64,000 bases of DNA, from positions 118,901 to 182,900 of the forward strand of contig JBKECK010000045.1 in NCBI GenBank assembly GCA_047974625.1. Reading direction: 5' to 3'. Of the stretch, positions 34,055 through 42,441 are shown piece after piece. The notes under the pieces are model-generated. The model did no database searches. It was given only the letters and a program-made list of their open reading frames with translations, and had not been told where the DNA came from. This stretch comes from CADEDH01 sp047974625 (GTDB taxonomy: Bacteria > Actinomycetota > Acidimicrobiia > Acidimicrobiales > SZUA-35). The position numbers were made by a program, and so were the translations under genes. The first letter of the stretch is position 1. Every line of letters begins with the position of its first letter.

Positions 34055-34357
34055 CGGGGGACGGGTGGCAGTGCCGACGGGTGGCAGTGCTGACGGTGGC
34101 AGTGCTGACGGGTGGCAGTGCGATGGACTGGGCCCCGATACGAGCGGTGTCCTCGTGGCCGGCGACGGAGTGGGGCGTACGGCTGGGGCGGGTAGCCCAA
34201 CCGTAGCCGCTGGTCGTACCGACCGATCGCCCCGGAATGGGTAGATTTTGGGAGCTCCGCCGTGAGTGGCCGACCGGGCGTCGTCGACCGTGGCGTTCGA
34301 TTTCCCGAGCCGGCCTGAAACCGGTCACCGGTCGGCTGATCCGACCCGTTGGTTACC
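34055..34357. other. Intergenic stretch upstream of mscS with a tandem array
   Basis: 303 bases without a supported gene, between the LuxR-type gene and mscS, both on the minus strand. The mscS-proximal third is filled by a 16-bp repeat array. The remaining bases carry no further structure that I recognise. Confidence 0.5.
34060..34122 (-). repeat. 16-bp tandem repeat, four copies, in the mscS leader
   Basis: Units at 34060-34075, 34076-34091, 34092-34106 (one base shorter) and 34107-34122 share gacgggtggcagtgc. The array begins 6 bases upstream of the mscS ATG and occupies the place of its ribosome site. Copy-number or single-base changes there could affect expression. Confidence 0.85.
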
Positions 34358-35005
34358 TCAGAGTTCGGACTGGGCGAGGCCGCCGTCGGCCACCCAGGCG
34401 GCCACCTGGGTCCGGTTGCGGGCCCCCAGCTTGCGGAACAGCCGGCTGGCGTAGGTCTTGACCGTCTCGGGCGAGACCACCAGGAGCTCGGCGATCTCGG
34501 CGTTGGTGCGGCCCTCGGCCATCAGGGAGGCGACCTGCGATTCCCTGGCCGAGAGGGGTTCGCCGGGGCGGGGCAGGGCCATGGCCCGGCGGGTGGCCGC
34601 CTCGATCACGACGGTCTGCCCGGAGGCCACAGCCTCGATGGCGTCGACCAGTTGCCCGGCGGTCACCGACTTGGTGACCACTCCGCTGGCCTCGCCCAGG
34701 GCTCCGGCCCGCTCGGCGATGGCGGCGACGTTCCAGGTGAAGAAGACCACCCGGTCGGCCTTGCCGGCCTGCATGATGTCGGCAGCCGAGGCGACCGCGG
34801 TGGCCCCGGTGGCGAAGGTGTCGAGGACGGCCACGTCGACCGGCCCGTCGCCCTCGTCGGCCCGGAGCTGGACCCGATCGGCATAGTCGGTGAGCATCGA
34901 CGTCACCCCGGAGATGGCGTCGGCGTCGCTGATGACCTTGGCGGTCACCCGGCGGCTACCGTCGGCGGCCGCGAGGGGCCGAGTGGTGGACTCGTGGATG
35001 GTCAT
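34358..35005 (-). CDS. LuxR-type DNA-binding response regulator
   Basis: A 215-residue protein. The N-terminal receiver-like domain (about 18-130) has VDVAVLDTFATG with the putative phospho-acceptor Asp, but the upstream acidic pair is weak, so phosphorylation is uncertain. The C-terminal LuxR helix-turn-helix has LSARESQVASLMAEGRTNAE and SPETVKTYASRLFRKLG. ATG 35005 is chosen for the nearby ggggg and for the receiver start. There is no sensor kinase beside it. A palindrome about 100 bases upstream may be an operator. Confidence 0.85.
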   Translation of the reverse strand: MTIHESTTRPLAAADGSRRVTAKVISDADAISGVTSMLTDYADRVQLRADEGDGPVDVAVLDTFATGATAVASAADIMQAGKADRVVFFTWNVAAIAERAGALGEASGVVTKSVTAGQLVDAIEAVASGQTVVIEAATRRAMALPRPGEPLSARESQVASLMAEGRTNAEIAELLVVSPETVKTYASRLFRKLGARNRTQVAAWVADGGLAQSEL

Positions 35006-35106
35006 CTTCTGCCCCCAGCACGCTGGAGTTCGGCGGCACGACGAATGCTGGAGGGGGGTGAGCCCTCCGACGTTCTGGCTGAGATCATGGCTCCTGGCTA
35101 TTCGGA

Positions 35107-35122
35107 TTGAATCCAGATTCAA
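35107..35122. promoter_or_regulatory. TTGAATC-CA-GATTCAA palindrome upstream of the LuxR-type gene
   Basis: Perfect 7-2-7 inverted repeat located 102 bases upstream of the LuxR-type start codon. It is AT-rich in a GC-rich genome, typical of an operator. An overlapping ggatt-g-aatcc dyad strengthens the symmetry. Confidence 0.5.
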
Positions 35123-35293
35123 ACCCAGGCGGTCAAAATGTGCACCATTCGTCACCCGCGGCCGGGCGCGCCATTCAGTCCTTACCCGGCCCGTCGGCCG
35201 ATGAGGGGACCCGGGACCAGGGTGAATGTCCGCCGACCTCTTCCCGAAGTCCTATTTCACCGCTGACCGGGCGAATTTCCTCAAGCGGGGCGC

Positions 35294-35309
35294 GGTGACT
35301 CGGGTCACC
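35294..35309. promoter_or_regulatory. GGTGAC-TCGG-GTCACC inverted repeat upstream of the methyltransferase
   Basis: Perfect 6-bp arms around a 4-base spacer, ending 107 bases before the methyltransferase start. It could be an operator or a small hairpin in a long leader. Confidence 0.35.
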
Positions 35310-35416
35310 ACGGTGGGCGCGGTGACGGCGGGTGGGGAACGGAACCCGGCGGGGGTGGCGGGAGCCGGCGGAAAGTGGGGAGCCGGTAGGGCGGGCCGGA
35401 CTAGCGTGGTCCGGCG

Positions 35417-36232
35417 ATGACCACCCAACCATCCCCCCACGCCGACGTCTACACCCACGGCCACAGCCCCGGTGTGCTCCGGTCGCACCAGGCCCGGACG
35501 GTCGAGAACTCGGCCGCCTACCTGGAACCCCACCTGCAGCCCGGGCAACGGCTGCTCGACGTGGGGTGTGGACCCGGCTCCATCACCGCCGGGCTGGCCG
35601 GCCGGGTGGCGGACGTGACCGCCGTCGACAACGCCCCCGCGGTGGTGGCCGAAGCGGTCCGTCACGCCCACGAGCAGGGGGTGGGCAACGCCCGCTTCGC
35701 GGTGGGTGACATCTACGGGCTCGACTTCGCCGACGGTGCCTTCGACGTGGTCCACGCCCACCAGGTGCTCCAACACCTCACCGACCCGGTGGCCGCCCTG
35801 GTCGAGATGCGCCGGGTGTGCGCCCCCGGGGGGATCGTGGCCGCCCGGGACGCCGACTACGCCGGCATGATCTGGGCCCCCGCCGACCCCCGACTCGACC
35901 GGTGGATGGCCCTGTACCAGGAGGTGGCCCGAGGGAACGGGGCCGAACCCGACGCGGGCCGGTACCTGCTGGGTTGGGCCCAACGGGCCGGCTTCGCGTC
36001 GGTGGAGGCGTCGGCCTCGGTGTGGTGCTACGCCACCGACGAGGCCCGCCGGTGGTGGGGCGGGGTGTGGGCCGAACGGATCCTCACGTCCTCGGTCGCC
36101 GACCTGGCCCTCGAGCGGGGCCTCACCGAGCGGGCCGAGCTCGAGTCGATCTCGGCCGCCTGGCGGGACTGGGCCGACCGGCCCGACGGCTGGTTCGTGA
36201 TCCCCCACGGCGAGATCCTCGCCCGCCCCTGA
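35417..36232 (+). CDS. Class I SAM-dependent methyltransferase
   Basis: A 271-residue methyltransferase. LLDVGCGPGSITAGLA is motif I binding S-adenosylmethionine, VTAVDNAP the acidic end of strand 2, and FDVVHAHQVLQHL motif IV. The C-terminal half has Trp-rich segments (RRWWGGVWAERI) shaping a substrate pocket. The pattern is the UbiE/ArsM-like branch; the substrate is unknown. ATG 35417 is used. It is divergent from the LuxR-type regulator, which could control it. Confidence 0.88.
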   Translation: MTTQPSPHADVYTHGHSPGVLRSHQARTVENSAAYLEPHLQPGQRLLDVGCGPGSITAGLAGRVADVTAVDNAPAVVAEAVRHAHEQGVGNARFAVGDIYGLDFADGAFDVVHAHQVLQHLTDPVAALVEMRRVCAPGGIVAARDADYAGMIWAPADPRLDRWMALYQEVARGNGAEPDAGRYLLGWAQRAGFASVEASASVWCYATDEARRWWGGVWAERILTSSVADLALERGLTERAELESISAAWRDWADRPDGWFVIPHGEILARP

Positions 36233-36268
36233 CCGCCCGGGGGTCGGTGCCGTCGGGGGTTCCGGCCC

Positions 36269-37063
36269 TCAGCGGAACCGGGGTTCCCGCTTCTCCAGGA
36301 AGGCGGCCACCGCCTCCTTGTGCTCGGCGGTCTGGTAGGCCTCCTGGAGCCGTTCCATTTCCCGCCGCTGGACGGTGGCCACGTCACCTTCGCTGCCGTT
36401 CAGGGTCAACAGCTCCTTGATGGTCCGCACCGCCCACGGAGGATTGCCGGCGTAGGAGGCGGCGGTGGCGATGGCGGTGTCGAGGAGCTCGTCGGCCCCG
36501 ACCACCGAGTCGACCAGGCCGAGCCGACCGGCCTCGTCGGCCATCACCATCCGGCCCGACAGGGCCAGGTCGCTGGCCGCCCCCCAGCCGCACCGCTGAA
36601 CCAGGAAGTGGCTGGAGGCGAGCTCCGGTACGAGGCCCATCCGGACGAACCGGGCCGACAACTTGGCCGTGTCCGACGCGATCAGCTGGTCCATGGGCAG
36701 CACCAGGGTGAGGCCCACCCCCACCGACGGGCCGTTGATGGCGGCCACCATCGGCTTCGAGGCCCGGCATAGGGCCACCCAGTCCGACGGGTCGTCGGAG
36801 CCGGCGGACCGGTCGGACGGGGGCTTGGCCGGCTCGTCGTCGTTCTTGGCGAACTCGCCGCCGATGTCGGCCCCGGCGCAGAACGCCCGGCCCGACCCGG
36901 TGAACACGAAGGCACCGATCTGGTCGTCCCCGTTGCCGTCGACGATGGCGTCGGTCAGCTCCCGGCTCATCCGACGGGTCCAGGCGTTGAGCTTCTCGGG
37001 CCGGTTCAGGGTGATCAGCCGGACCTCCCCCCGGTCCTCCACCAGAATCTGCTCGTAGTCCAT
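36269..37063 (-). CDS. Enoyl-CoA hydratase/isomerase family protein, isomerase-like
   Basis: A 264-residue crotonase-fold protein. AFCAGADIGGEFAKN and GPSVGVGLTLVLPMD give the oxyanion hole. Both hydratase glutamate positions are replaced (Thr and Phe). VRMGLVPELASSHFLVQRCG has the Pro-Glu pattern seen in delta3-delta2-enoyl-CoA isomerases, so isomerisation is likelier. ATG 37063 follows gaggagag. It is 66 bases downstream of the CO-dehydrogenase-like gene, the last gene of the minus-strand block. Confidence 0.87.
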   Translation of the reverse strand: MDYEQILVEDRGEVRLITLNRPEKLNAWTRRMSRELTDAIVDGNGDDQIGAFVFTGSGRAFCAGADIGGEFAKNDDEPAKPPSDRSAGSDDPSDWVALCRASKPMVAAINGPSVGVGLTLVLPMDQLIASDTAKLSARFVRMGLVPELASSHFLVQRCGWGAASDLALSGRMVMADEAGRLGLVDSVVGADELLDTAIATAASYAGNPPWAVRTIKELLTLNGSEGDVATVQRREMERLQEAYQTAEHKEAVAAFLEKREPRFR

Positions 37064-37129
37064 CCGCGTGCTCTCCTCGTGCGCTGTCCGACCGGTCGCC
37101 GGCTGGCGACCGAGGCCCATCTTGGTGCC

Positions 37130-39403
37130 TCAGGCGTTGCTGATCGAATTGGTCGCCCCGGCCATGGCCCGCCACAGCTTCTCGGGGGTGATCGGGGTTT
37201 CCAGATGGAGGATCCCCAGGTGGGCGACGGCGTCGATGACGGCGTTGTACACCGCCGGCAGGGCGCCGATGGTGCCGGACTCCCCCACCCCCTTGGCACC
37301 GAGCTCGTTCACCCAGGTCGGGGTCTGCACGTCGATCACCTCGAACGAGGGCAGCTCCACGGCGGAGATCACCGGGTAGTCCATGAAGGAACCGGTGACC
37401 AGGTTGCCGTCGTCGTCGTAGCGGATCTCCTCCATGAGCACCTGGGCGGCTCCCTGGGCGGCACCCCCGTGGACCTGGCCGTGGGCGATCAACGGGTTGA
37501 CCAGCCGGCCGGCGTCGTCGGCGGCCACCAGCCGGATCAACCGGGTGTGGCCGGTGTCCCGGTCGACCTCCACCACGGCCACGTGGGCCCCGCTGGGGAA
37601 GGTGGGCATCTCCGGGGTGTGGTCGTCGGTGGCGGTCAGCGGTCCGGGGCCCGCCGCAGCCACCTCGCCCCACCCCACCGACACCGCCGGGCTGCCGACC
37701 ACGTGGAACCGGCCCGACGACGGGTCGAGGGTGACGTCACCGGGCGCGGCCTCCAGCAGCTCGGCCGCCCGTTCGGTGGCCAGGCGCACCAGTTCGGTGG
37801 CCGCGGCCGCGATGGCCGCCCCGCCGATCTGCACCGAACGGGACCCCACGGTGAGGCCGCCGCGGGGCACCAGGTCGGTGTCGCCGTGGATGACCTCGAC
37901 GGCCTCCATGGGCAGGCCGGTGCGGTCGGCCACGATCATCGACCAGGTGGTGTCGTGGCCCTGGCCGTACGGGGTGCACCCGGTGGTGAGCTCGACCCGG
38001 CCGTCAGCGTGCACGGTGATCGACCCGTACTCCGAGCCGGGGGCGCCCGCGGTGATCTCCACGTAGCACGACACGCCGATCCCCAGCAGGGGCCGGTGCG
38101 GATCGTCCCGGCGGGCCGCCTGCTCGGCTCGGAGCGCCTCGTACCCGGCCGCTTTCACCACGGCGTCGAGGGCCTTGGCGTAGTCGCCGGAGTCGTAGCG
38201 GGTGCCGACCGCGGTGGTGTACGGCTCGGTGAAGGCCGGGACCAGGTTGATCCGGCGGACCTCGACGGGGTCCATGCCGATCTCGTGAGCGAAGCGGTCC
38301 ATCATTCGCTCGATGGCCACCGTGGCCTCGGGCCGCCCGGCCCCCCGGTAGGCGGTGGTCGACACCGCGTTGGTAACCGTGGTGGTGGCGGTGAACCCCA
38401 CGTTCCCGAGGGCGTAGGTGCCGGTGGTCATGCGCATCGTCATGCCGGCCAGGACGCCACCGATCAGGGGGTAGGCGCCCGCGTCCTGGACCACGTCCAG
38501 CTGGTAGCCGGTGACCCGACCGTCCCGGCCCCCGCCGATCGTGGCCCGCTGCACCTGGCCCCGTCCCTGGGGCATGGCGGCGATGTTCTCCGACCTCGTC
38601 TCCTCCCAGAGCACGGGCCGCCCGACCCGCCGGGCCAGGGCCCCCAGGGTCAGCTCGTCGGCGTAGGTCCGGGACTTGGCCCCGAAACCGCCGCCCACGT
38701 CGGGGACCACGACGTGGACCTGCGCCGGCTCCAGCCCGTAGATGGTGGCCAGGAGGTCCCGAGTCGGATGGGCCCCCTGCACCGCGGAGTAGTGGACCAG
38801 GCGCCCGTCGTCGTTCCACCACGCCAGGCCGACCCGGGCCTCGATGGGGGCCGCGGTCAGCCGTTGGTTGACGATCCGTTCCGACACCACCACCTCGCAC
38901 CCGTCGAACGACGCGCTGGTGTCGGTGGCCATCCGGTTGAGCACGTTGCTGCCGTGGTCGGGGAACAGCAGCACCTCGTCGGTGGCCGCCCGTTCCGGGT
39001 CGATCACCACCGGCAGGTTGTCGGTGGTGACCACCACCAGCTCGGCCGCGTCGACCGCCGCCTCCCGGGTCTCGGCGATCACGGCGGCCACCGCCTCACC
39101 GACGAAGCGGACCGTGTCGGTGGCCAGGAACTGGCGGCGCATCGCCTCGGGGAACGGGGGCAGGATGTGGGGTACCGAGCCCAGCTCGGCGGCGATGTCG
39201 GCCCCGGTCACCACGGCCAGGACGCCGGGGGCGGCCGCGGCCTCGGTGACGTCGACGCCGGTGATGCGGGCGTGGGCGGCGATGGACCGGATGAACACCA
39301 CGTGGGCGGCGTCCGGCGGGGCGAGGTCGGCCACGTACCGGCTGCCGCCGGTGAGGAAGGTCGGGTCCTCCCGACGGCGGACGGGGTGGCCGAGGATGCT
39401 CAC
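37130..39403 (-). CDS. Xanthine oxidase/CO-dehydrogenase large-subunit-like molybdoenzyme
   Basis: A 757-residue molybdenum hydroxylase catalytic subunit. DVGGGFGAKSRTYADE is the cofactor-binding segment, and AYRGAGRPEA is the active-site loop of form II (CoxL-like) enzymes; form I CO dehydrogenases have AYRCSFR. GVGESGTIG near the C-terminus carries the catalytic Glu. The iron-sulfur and flavin subunits expected beside it are absent. It probably hydroxylates an organic substrate rather than CO (inference). ATG 39403 overlaps the quinone oxidoreductase stop by 4 bases, so translation is coupled. Confidence 0.9.
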   Translation of the reverse strand: MSILGHPVRRREDPTFLTGGSRYVADLAPPDAAHVVFIRSIAAHARITGVDVTEAAAAPGVLAVVTGADIAAELGSVPHILPPFPEAMRRQFLATDTVRFVGEAVAAVIAETREAAVDAAELVVVTTDNLPVVIDPERAATDEVLLFPDHGSNVLNRMATDTSASFDGCEVVVSERIVNQRLTAAPIEARVGLAWWNDDGRLVHYSAVQGAHPTRDLLATIYGLEPAQVHVVVPDVGGGFGAKSRTYADELTLGALARRVGRPVLWEETRSENIAAMPQGRGQVQRATIGGGRDGRVTGYQLDVVQDAGAYPLIGGVLAGMTMRMTTGTYALGNVGFTATTTVTNAVSTTAYRGAGRPEATVAIERMMDRFAHEIGMDPVEVRRINLVPAFTEPYTTAVGTRYDSGDYAKALDAVVKAAGYEALRAEQAARRDDPHRPLLGIGVSCYVEITAGAPGSEYGSITVHADGRVELTTGCTPYGQGHDTTWSMIVADRTGLPMEAVEVIHGDTDLVPRGGLTVGSRSVQIGGAAIAAAATELVRLATERAAELLEAAPGDVTLDPSSGRFHVVGSPAVSVGWGEVAAAGPGPLTATDDHTPEMPTFPSGAHVAVVEVDRDTGHTRLIRLVAADDAGRLVNPLIAHGQVHGGAAQGAAQVLMEEIRYDDDGNLVTGSFMDYPVISAVELPSFEVIDVQTPTWVNELGAKGVGESGTIGALPAVYNAVIDAVAHLGILHLETPITPEKLWRAMAGATNSISNA

Positions 39404-40371
39404 GGGATCAGGACCACCTTCCCGGTGGTGGCCCGGCCCTCGATGGCCTCGTGGGCCTTGCGGGTGTCGGCCAGGGCGAACCGGTCACCGATCCGGATGC
39501 TCAGGCGACCCTCGTCCATCCAGCGGAACACCTCGGCCGAGCGCTGCTCCAGCTCCTCCCGGGTGCGGATGTGGTCGTACAGGGTCGGCCGGGTCAGGAA
39601 CAGCGACCCGGCCTGGGACAGGACCAGCGGGGCGACCGGTTCGACCGGCCCCGACGCGTTGCCGAACGTGACCATCATGCCCCGGGGCCGGATCACGTCC
39701 AGACTGCGCCGGAAGGTGGTCGCCCCGACCCCGTCGTAGACCACGTCGATGGGGCGGGGGCCGGCCAGGTCGGCGATGGCGTCGCCGAAGTCGACGTCGC
39801 GATAGCGGATCACGTGATCGGCCCCGGCCCCGGTGGCCAGCTCGGCCTTCTCGGCCGTCCCAACCGTGGCGAACACCTCGGCCCCGAGGATCTTGGCCAT
39901 CTGGACCAGCAGCAGCCCGACCCCGCCGGCGGCGGCGTGGATCAGGCACCGGTTCCCCGGCTGGAGGGGGAAGGTGGACCTCACCAGGAATTGGGCCGTC
40001 ATCCCCTGCAGCATCACCGCCGCGGCGTCCTCCAGGCCGACCCCGTCGGGCACCGTCACGGCCCCGTCGGCCGGGACCACGACCTGTTCGGCGTAGGAGC
40101 CCGGGGTGCCGGACCAGGCCACCCGGTCACCGACGGAGAAGCCGGTCACCTCGTCGGCCACCGCGGTGACTGTCCCCGCCCCCTCCATGCCGAGCACCGC
40201 CGGGTACGACATGGGGTAGAGGCCGCTGCGCTGGTAGGTGTCGACGAAGTTGAGGCCGGCGGCCGCCAGCTTCACCACCATGGTTCCCGGCCTCGGGACC
40301 GGGTCGTCGAGCTCGACCAGTTCGAGGACGTCGGGGCCGCCTGCGGCCCGGGCCTGGATGGCATGCATCAC
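39400..40371 (-). CDS. Quinone oxidoreductase-like medium-chain reductase
   Basis: A 323-residue zinc-free medium-chain dehydrogenase/reductase. GLNFVDTYQRSGLYP is the quinone-reductase signature. CLIHAAAGGVGLLLVQMAK is the NADPH-binding loop. There are no zinc-binding cysteines. It would reduce quinones or alpha-beta unsaturated carbonyls with NADPH. The stop overlaps the start of the CO-dehydrogenase-like gene (ATGA), so the two are coupled and may share a substrate. Confidence 0.9.
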   Translation of the reverse strand: MMHAIQARAAGGPDVLELVELDDPVPRPGTMVVKLAAAGLNFVDTYQRSGLYPMSYPAVLGMEGAGTVTAVADEVTGFSVGDRVAWSGTPGSYAEQVVVPADGAVTVPDGVGLEDAAAVMLQGMTAQFLVRSTFPLQPGNRCLIHAAAGGVGLLLVQMAKILGAEVFATVGTAEKAELATGAGADHVIRYRDVDFGDAIADLAGPRPIDVVYDGVGATTFRRSLDVIRPRGMMVTFGNASGPVEPVAPLVLSQAGSLFLTRPTLYDHIRTREELEQRSAEVFRWMDEGRLSIRIGDRFALADTRKAHEAIEGRATTGKVVLIP

Positions 40372-40450
40372 GCTTCTCCCTACGGGTGGACGATGGTCGG
40401 GTCGGTGTCCGCCCCGGCGGACGGGGTGGGCCCGTGATGGGCCGGCGCGG

Positions 40451-41245
40451 TCACTCGACGACGCCGAAGCTGATCTGGCCGAGGGGCCCGAAGTCGGCCA
40501 CCACCGAGTCGCCCACGTCGATCGGGATGGCCCGGATGAACGAGCCGGACAGGATGGTGTGTCCGGCCTCCATGCCCACCCCGAACTCGTCGAGCTTGCG
40601 GGCCAGCCAGGCCACGGCGTTGATCGGGTTGCCCATCACGGCCGCCGCCGTGCCGGACTCCTCCACCTCACCGTTGATGTAGAGCGCCCCGCCGACGTGG
40701 CGGACGTCGATCTCGCTCAGCGGGGTCGGGTTGCCGCCCACCATGATGAACCCGCACGAGGCGGCGTCGGCGATCGAATCGACCACGCCGGGTTTGCCCC
40801 GCCGGGTGAAGCGGCTGTCCACCACCTCGATGGCGGGCATGACCACCTCGGTGGCCCGGATCACGTCGACCGGGTTGATCGACGGGCCCCGCAGACCGGA
40901 GCCGAGCACGAAGACCAGCTCGATCTCCACCCGCGGGGAGTTCATGGTGGCCATCGACACCCGGGTGCCCTCGTCGAGGAACCAGTTGTCGAAGATGGTG
41001 CCGAAATCGGGTTCGGTGGCGTTGAGGGTGGAGCGCATGGCCTTCGACGTCAACCCCACCTTGTGGCCCTTCACCGTGCGGCCCCCGGCCACCTTGGCCT
41101 CGGTCACGTACTGGCCGATGGCGTAGGCGTCGGCCACCTCCGCATCGTCCCAGGTGAGGGTGACCGGTTCGATCCACTCCCGGGTCTCCTCCGCCTTGAC
41201 CAGGGCGGCCGCCGCTTCTCGTCGTTGCTGATCGGTCATCGTCAT
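40451..41245 (-). CDS. 2-keto-4-pentenoate hydratase/2-oxohepta-3-ene-dioate hydratase family protein
   Basis: A 264-residue member of the fumarylacetoacetase-fold hydratase/decarboxylase group of aromatic meta-cleavage pathways. GHKVGLTSKAMR, EPDFGTIFDNWFLDEG and EIELVFVLGSGLRG (metal-binding Glu-x-Glu) are typical, as is VVDSRFTR further on. It acts on 2-oxo-dienoates; hydratase versus decarboxylase cannot be decided. ATG 41245 follows gaggaggt and overlaps the DoxX stop (ATGA). It is the last gene of a PNPOx-DoxX-hydratase operon. Confidence 0.9.
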   Translation of the reverse strand: MTMTDQQRREAAAALVKAEETREWIEPVTLTWDDAEVADAYAIGQYVTEAKVAGGRTVKGHKVGLTSKAMRSTLNATEPDFGTIFDNWFLDEGTRVSMATMNSPRVEIELVFVLGSGLRGPSINPVDVIRATEVVMPAIEVVDSRFTRRGKPGVVDSIADAASCGFIMVGGNPTPLSEIDVRHVGGALYINGEVEESGTAAAVMGNPINAVAWLARKLDEFGVGMEAGHTILSGSFIRAIPIDVGDSVVADFGPLGQISFGVVE

Positions 41246-41694
41246 CGGGGGACCTCCTCGACTGGGGACGTCGGTGGATCCGTCGGTGAGGCGGATCGGC
41301 GATCGGGTGGTGGGGTGGGCGACGGGGCGGTGGCGTGGCGGACGATCATTCCGGCGGCCGCGCCCAGCATCAGGTTGGTGACCAGGAAGCGGGACTCCCC
41401 GGCCAGCAGTCCGGCCCCCAGGGCCAGGACCATGAGGACGACGATCCCGGCGGCGGCCCAGGTGCGGGTCCGGGGCCACAGGACCCCGGCGGTCAGCACC
41501 AGTTCGACCAGCCCGACCCCGCCGGCCACCGCGTCGGGAAAGCCGAGGGCGTCGAACACGGGGGTGAAGGTGTCGTCGCCGGTGAGCTTGGCCACCCCGG
41601 CCGCGGCCAGGACGAGGGCCAGCACCCCGGCCGTCACCGTCCACACCACGGGCCGGACCCGGGCCGCCGCCGCCTCCGGCAACTGGCGGGGCAC
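41242..41694 (-). CDS. DoxX-family membrane protein
   Basis: A 150-residue protein with four hydrophobic helices. LALVLAAAGVAKLTGDD and GFPDAVAGGVGLVELVLTAG follow the DoxX/MauE pattern. The GTG start 41694 overlaps the TAG stop of the PNPOx-like gene, and its stop overlaps the hydratase ATG, so all three are translated in series. The role of DoxX proteins is not settled; links to quinone or thiol redox have been suggested. Confidence 0.75.
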   Translation of the reverse strand: MPRQLPEAAAARVRPVVWTVTAGVLALVLAAAGVAKLTGDDTFTPVFDALGFPDAVAGGVGLVELVLTAGVLWPRTRTWAAAGIVVLMVLALGAGLLAGESRFLVTNLMLGAAAGMIVRHATAPSPTPPPDRRSASPTDPPTSPVEEVPR

Positions 41695-42323
41695 TACCGG
41701 TCCTCCGGCGATTCGTCGGCCAGGCGGGCCAGGTCGTCGACCGGCAACGCGTCGCGCACCACCGACCACCGCTTCCAATCGGCCAGGGGCGGGGTGTGGC
41801 CGTCGCGGGGTGTGTCGTCGCCGATCTCACCCCCGGGATGGAGGTAGCGGCCGCAGTTGGGGAACGCCCGGCTCAGGCGGACCACGATGACCCCGATGGC
41901 GCCCACCCGACCGGCCAGATCGGCTTCGTCGACCGAGACCGAGGCGGTGCCGTGGATTCGGAGGCGCCAACCCCGTCCCGGGTCGGTGAACAGCAGGGCG
42001 GCCCGGCCGGTGTCCACGATGTTGCCCGTCGAGCGGAACATGCCGTTGCCGTCGTAGACGGGGACCTCGACGGTGGTGTCGTCGGGGCAGACCACGAACC
42101 CGGGGGCGCCGCCCTTGTAGGACACGTCCGGCCAGCCGGCGGCGTCGACGGTGCCCAGCCACAGCGCCGACTGCCGGGCGATCATCTCCCGGTCGCGCTC
42201 GGACAGGGCATCGGTGACGGTGACCTCGGACAGCCGGTCGGCCAACCGGCGGGAGTCGAACCGGTCCTGCAGTGCCCTGGCCCCCGCCCCGTACAGCGGG
42301 GATTGTCCCCGATCAGGATCCAT
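41694..42323 (-). CDS. Pyridoxamine 5'-phosphate oxidase-like split-barrel protein
   Basis: A 209-residue flavin split-barrel protein. ARQSALWLGTVDAAGWPDVSY is the family start. GFVVCPDDTTVEVPVYDGN and GRAALLFTDPGRGWRLRIHG build the barrel. FPNCGRYLHPGG near the end is typical of a large bacterial subgroup acting on unknown substrates with FMN, F420 or heme. Its stop (TAG) overlaps the DoxX start. It is the first gene of the three-gene operon. Confidence 0.85.
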   Translation of the reverse strand: MDPDRGQSPLYGAGARALQDRFDSRRLADRLSEVTVTDALSERDREMIARQSALWLGTVDAAGWPDVSYKGGAPGFVVCPDDTTVEVPVYDGNGMFRSTGNIVDTGRAALLFTDPGRGWRLRIHGTASVSVDEADLAGRVGAIGVIVVRLSRAFPNCGRYLHPGGEIGDDTPRDGHTPPLADWKRWSVVRDALPVDDLARLADESPEDR

Positions 42324-42441
42324 GATGACCGTACCTTAAGCCACGCGGCCCCCTCGGGCACGCCGGCCGATCGCACCGGCCCCGGAACGGGCCCACCAGG
42401 CGTATCACCCGCGTTTCGCCGGGTGATGGCCACCGGCCGGG

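Larger units (their letters stand above)
35006..35416. promoter_or_regulatory. Divergent promoter region between LuxR-type regulator and methyltransferase
   Basis: 411 bases without a supported gene, locally more AT-rich than the window. It contains two palindromes (listed separately) and the promoters of both neighbours. No RNA gene was recognised. Confidence 0.55.

Noticed and set aside
35107..35122. tRNA or attachment site at the gaatcc-containing palindrome
   Set aside because: No cloverleaf arms or T-arm sequence can be built, and there is no integrase gene nearby.
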